Shown here: one piece after another, positions 6,176-6,669 of the stretch
How the letters are laid out: each line of letters begins with the position of its first letter
How positions within the stretch are numbered: the first letter of the stretch is position 1
Assembly (NCBI GenBank): GCA_030038645.1
Contig: JASHSR010000554.1
Coordinates: forward strand, 1-6,669
Direction: 5' to 3'
Source: Gammaproteobacteria bacterium
GTDB lineage: Bacteria > Pseudomonadota > Gammaproteobacteria > Steroidobacterales > Steroidobacteraceae
DNA: 6,669 nucleotides
Position numbers and translations under genes: made by a program
Notes under the pieces: generated by a model
What the model was told of the DNA's origin: nothing
The model's database searches: none
What the model saw: only the letters and a program-made list of their open reading frames with translations

Positions 6176-6488
6176 CTGACGGCGCGGCGGCCGGTTTCGG
6201 ACCGCGATTTTCCGCATAGCGGTCAGAATCTATCGGGCGCGAGCCGGTCCCACCGATTGAAGGCGCTCGAACCCCGGCCGCACGGCGAGCTCGAGCGTGT
6301 CCGCTCCAGGGTGACAAGTTCTTAAGCAGCTTGTTGTGGAAGGGACTGCCACACTGGCGCGGCATCGAGAGCGCCGGCCGTCGCTCGCTGGCGACATTCT
6401 CGGCGTCGATCCCTGAATATTGCTGGCGAGAAGCGGGATTGATCGTGCCGGGGTCCCAAGGTTGCGCGCCGGATTGGAAAGACTACGA
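6176..6488. other. Intergenic region downstream of lhr, no convincing gene
   Basis: This stretch of about 310 bases has lower GC than lhr and no gene I can support. Just after the lhr stop, CGGT (6192-6195) and ACCG (6201-6204) form a short hairpin followed shortly by ATTTT (6207-6211), a weak terminator candidate. GACCGC (6200-6205) can alternatively pair with GCGGTC (6219-6224), which would exclude the first hairpin. A plus-strand frame is open from 6220 to a TGA at 6508-6510 and has a less Arg-rich composition than usual chance frames. Its only starts are TTG at 6331 or 6334 without a ribosome binding site, and it overlaps the next gene. It could be a decayed gene fragment. Confidence 0.5.
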
Positions 6489-6669
6489 GTGCTCCTCCGT
6501 CAATGTTTGATTGGTGCGGCCATCGCCGCTGCGGCTTACATTGCGAATTCGATCGGCGGCTTCGTCGAGATATCGACGAAGCCCGCGGTGCTGCAGCCCG
6601 CCGTTTTGAGATCCCCGGTAGCGGCAGCCCCCGTATCGAGAGCCATCGTATCGGGAGCCGCGGCATCAG
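6489..6669 (+). CDS. Hypothetical protein with N-terminal membrane segment, partial
   Basis: A GTG at 6489, preceded by GGAAAG (6476-6481) at normal ribosome-binding distance, opens a frame that runs off the right edge after 60 codons. The product begins MLLRQCLIGAAIAAAAYIAN (GTG read as Met): a short basic start, then a hydrophobic Ala/Ile/Leu stretch (about residues 6-26). A Pro/Ala/Val-rich segment with KPAVLQPAVLRSPVAAAPVS (31-50) follows. This is the layout of a membrane-anchored or exported envelope protein with a flexible Pro/Ala linker before a domain outside the window. I do not recognise the family. TTG at 6507 is an alternative start that would avoid overlap with the upstream open frame. 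Its composition is not that of a reverse-frame shadow, but the gene call rests on a short piece. Confidence 0.45.
   Translation, partial: MLLRQCLIGAAIAAAAYIANSIGGFVEISTKPAVLQPAVLRSPVAAAPVSRAIVSGAAAS
6558..6583. repeat. Perfect 11-bp inverted repeat with GATA loop
   Basis: GGCTTCGTCGA (6558-6568) is the exact reverse complement of TCGACGAAGCC (6573-6583), separated by GATA. No T-run follows on either strand, so it is not an ordinary intrinsic terminator. It lies about 70 bases inside the putative partial gene starting at 6489, where it would encode GFVEISTKP. If that gene call is wrong, it could be an operator or attenuator in a leader. Confidence 0.7.

Noticed and set aside
6172..6219. ATG overlapping the lhr stop codon (ATGA) opening a 15-codon frame
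   Set aside because: It is only 15 codons, ends in TAG, has no recognisable peptide, and contains the candidate terminator hairpin. It is most likely chance.
6322..6666. Minus-strand frame of 114 codons at the right end
   Set aside because: The product is Arg/Ser/Pro-rich with no domain, and it lies antisense to a better-supported frame with a ribosome binding site and membrane segment.

Overview
The window is GC-rich bacterial chromosome with strongly GC-biased third codon positions and short AT-rich islands at promoters. The gene content suggests a proteobacterium: an UrcA-family secreted protein, an SCO4226-like (DUF4242) protein, an EthD-family protein and a full-length Lhr helicase. I would guess a gammaproteobacterium of the Steroidobacter/Nevskia type, or an alphaproteobacterium of the Caulobacter/sphingomonad type. 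The sequence alone does not decide between them. No rRNA, tRNA, transposase, phage gene or CRISPR array was seen.

Left end (1-672). A gene on the minus strand enters from the left edge. Only its first 29 codons are present, and they read as the start of an OmpR/CadC-type winged-helix DNA-binding domain. It is divergent from a small secreted UrcA-family protein (254-616), which is closed by a textbook intrinsic terminator. The shared intergenic region holds the most striking signal in the window: four tandem direct repeats beginning TTCA, at an exact 11-bp period (148-191). They lie between a consensus minus-strand -10 box and the UrcA gene. This looks like an operator for a winged-helix regulator, and the neighbouring regulator is the obvious candidate.

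Middle (690-1744). Two small single-domain proteins lie on the plus strand: an SCO4226-like DUF4242 protein (827-1099) and an EthD-family protein (1283-1600). Both families have a small ferredoxin-like fold. The spacer before the first contains a degenerate TTCA-type repeat in 11-bp register (741-773). The spacer before the second contains a GC-rich tandem repeat with hairpins, then a perfect 9-bp palindrome just upstream of a TATAGT -10 box. The spacer before lhr is low-complexity, and a TATGCT box six bases before the ATG suggests a leaderless transcript.

Right (1745-6669). lhr (1745-6175) encodes a complete 1476-residue Lhr: a superfamily 2 helicase core plus the bacterial C-terminal extension, separated by an Ala/Ser/Gly-rich linker of about 44 residues. 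After it comes about 310 bp with no convincing gene. A probable partial envelope-protein gene (GTG start at 6489) then runs off the right edge and carries a perfect 11-bp inverted repeat.

The genes do not form one obvious pathway. The regulator/UrcA pair looks like an envelope-stress or metal-response unit. DUF4242 and EthD are small single-domain proteins of uncertain role. Lhr is a nucleic-acid repair or processing helicase with its own candidate promoter.
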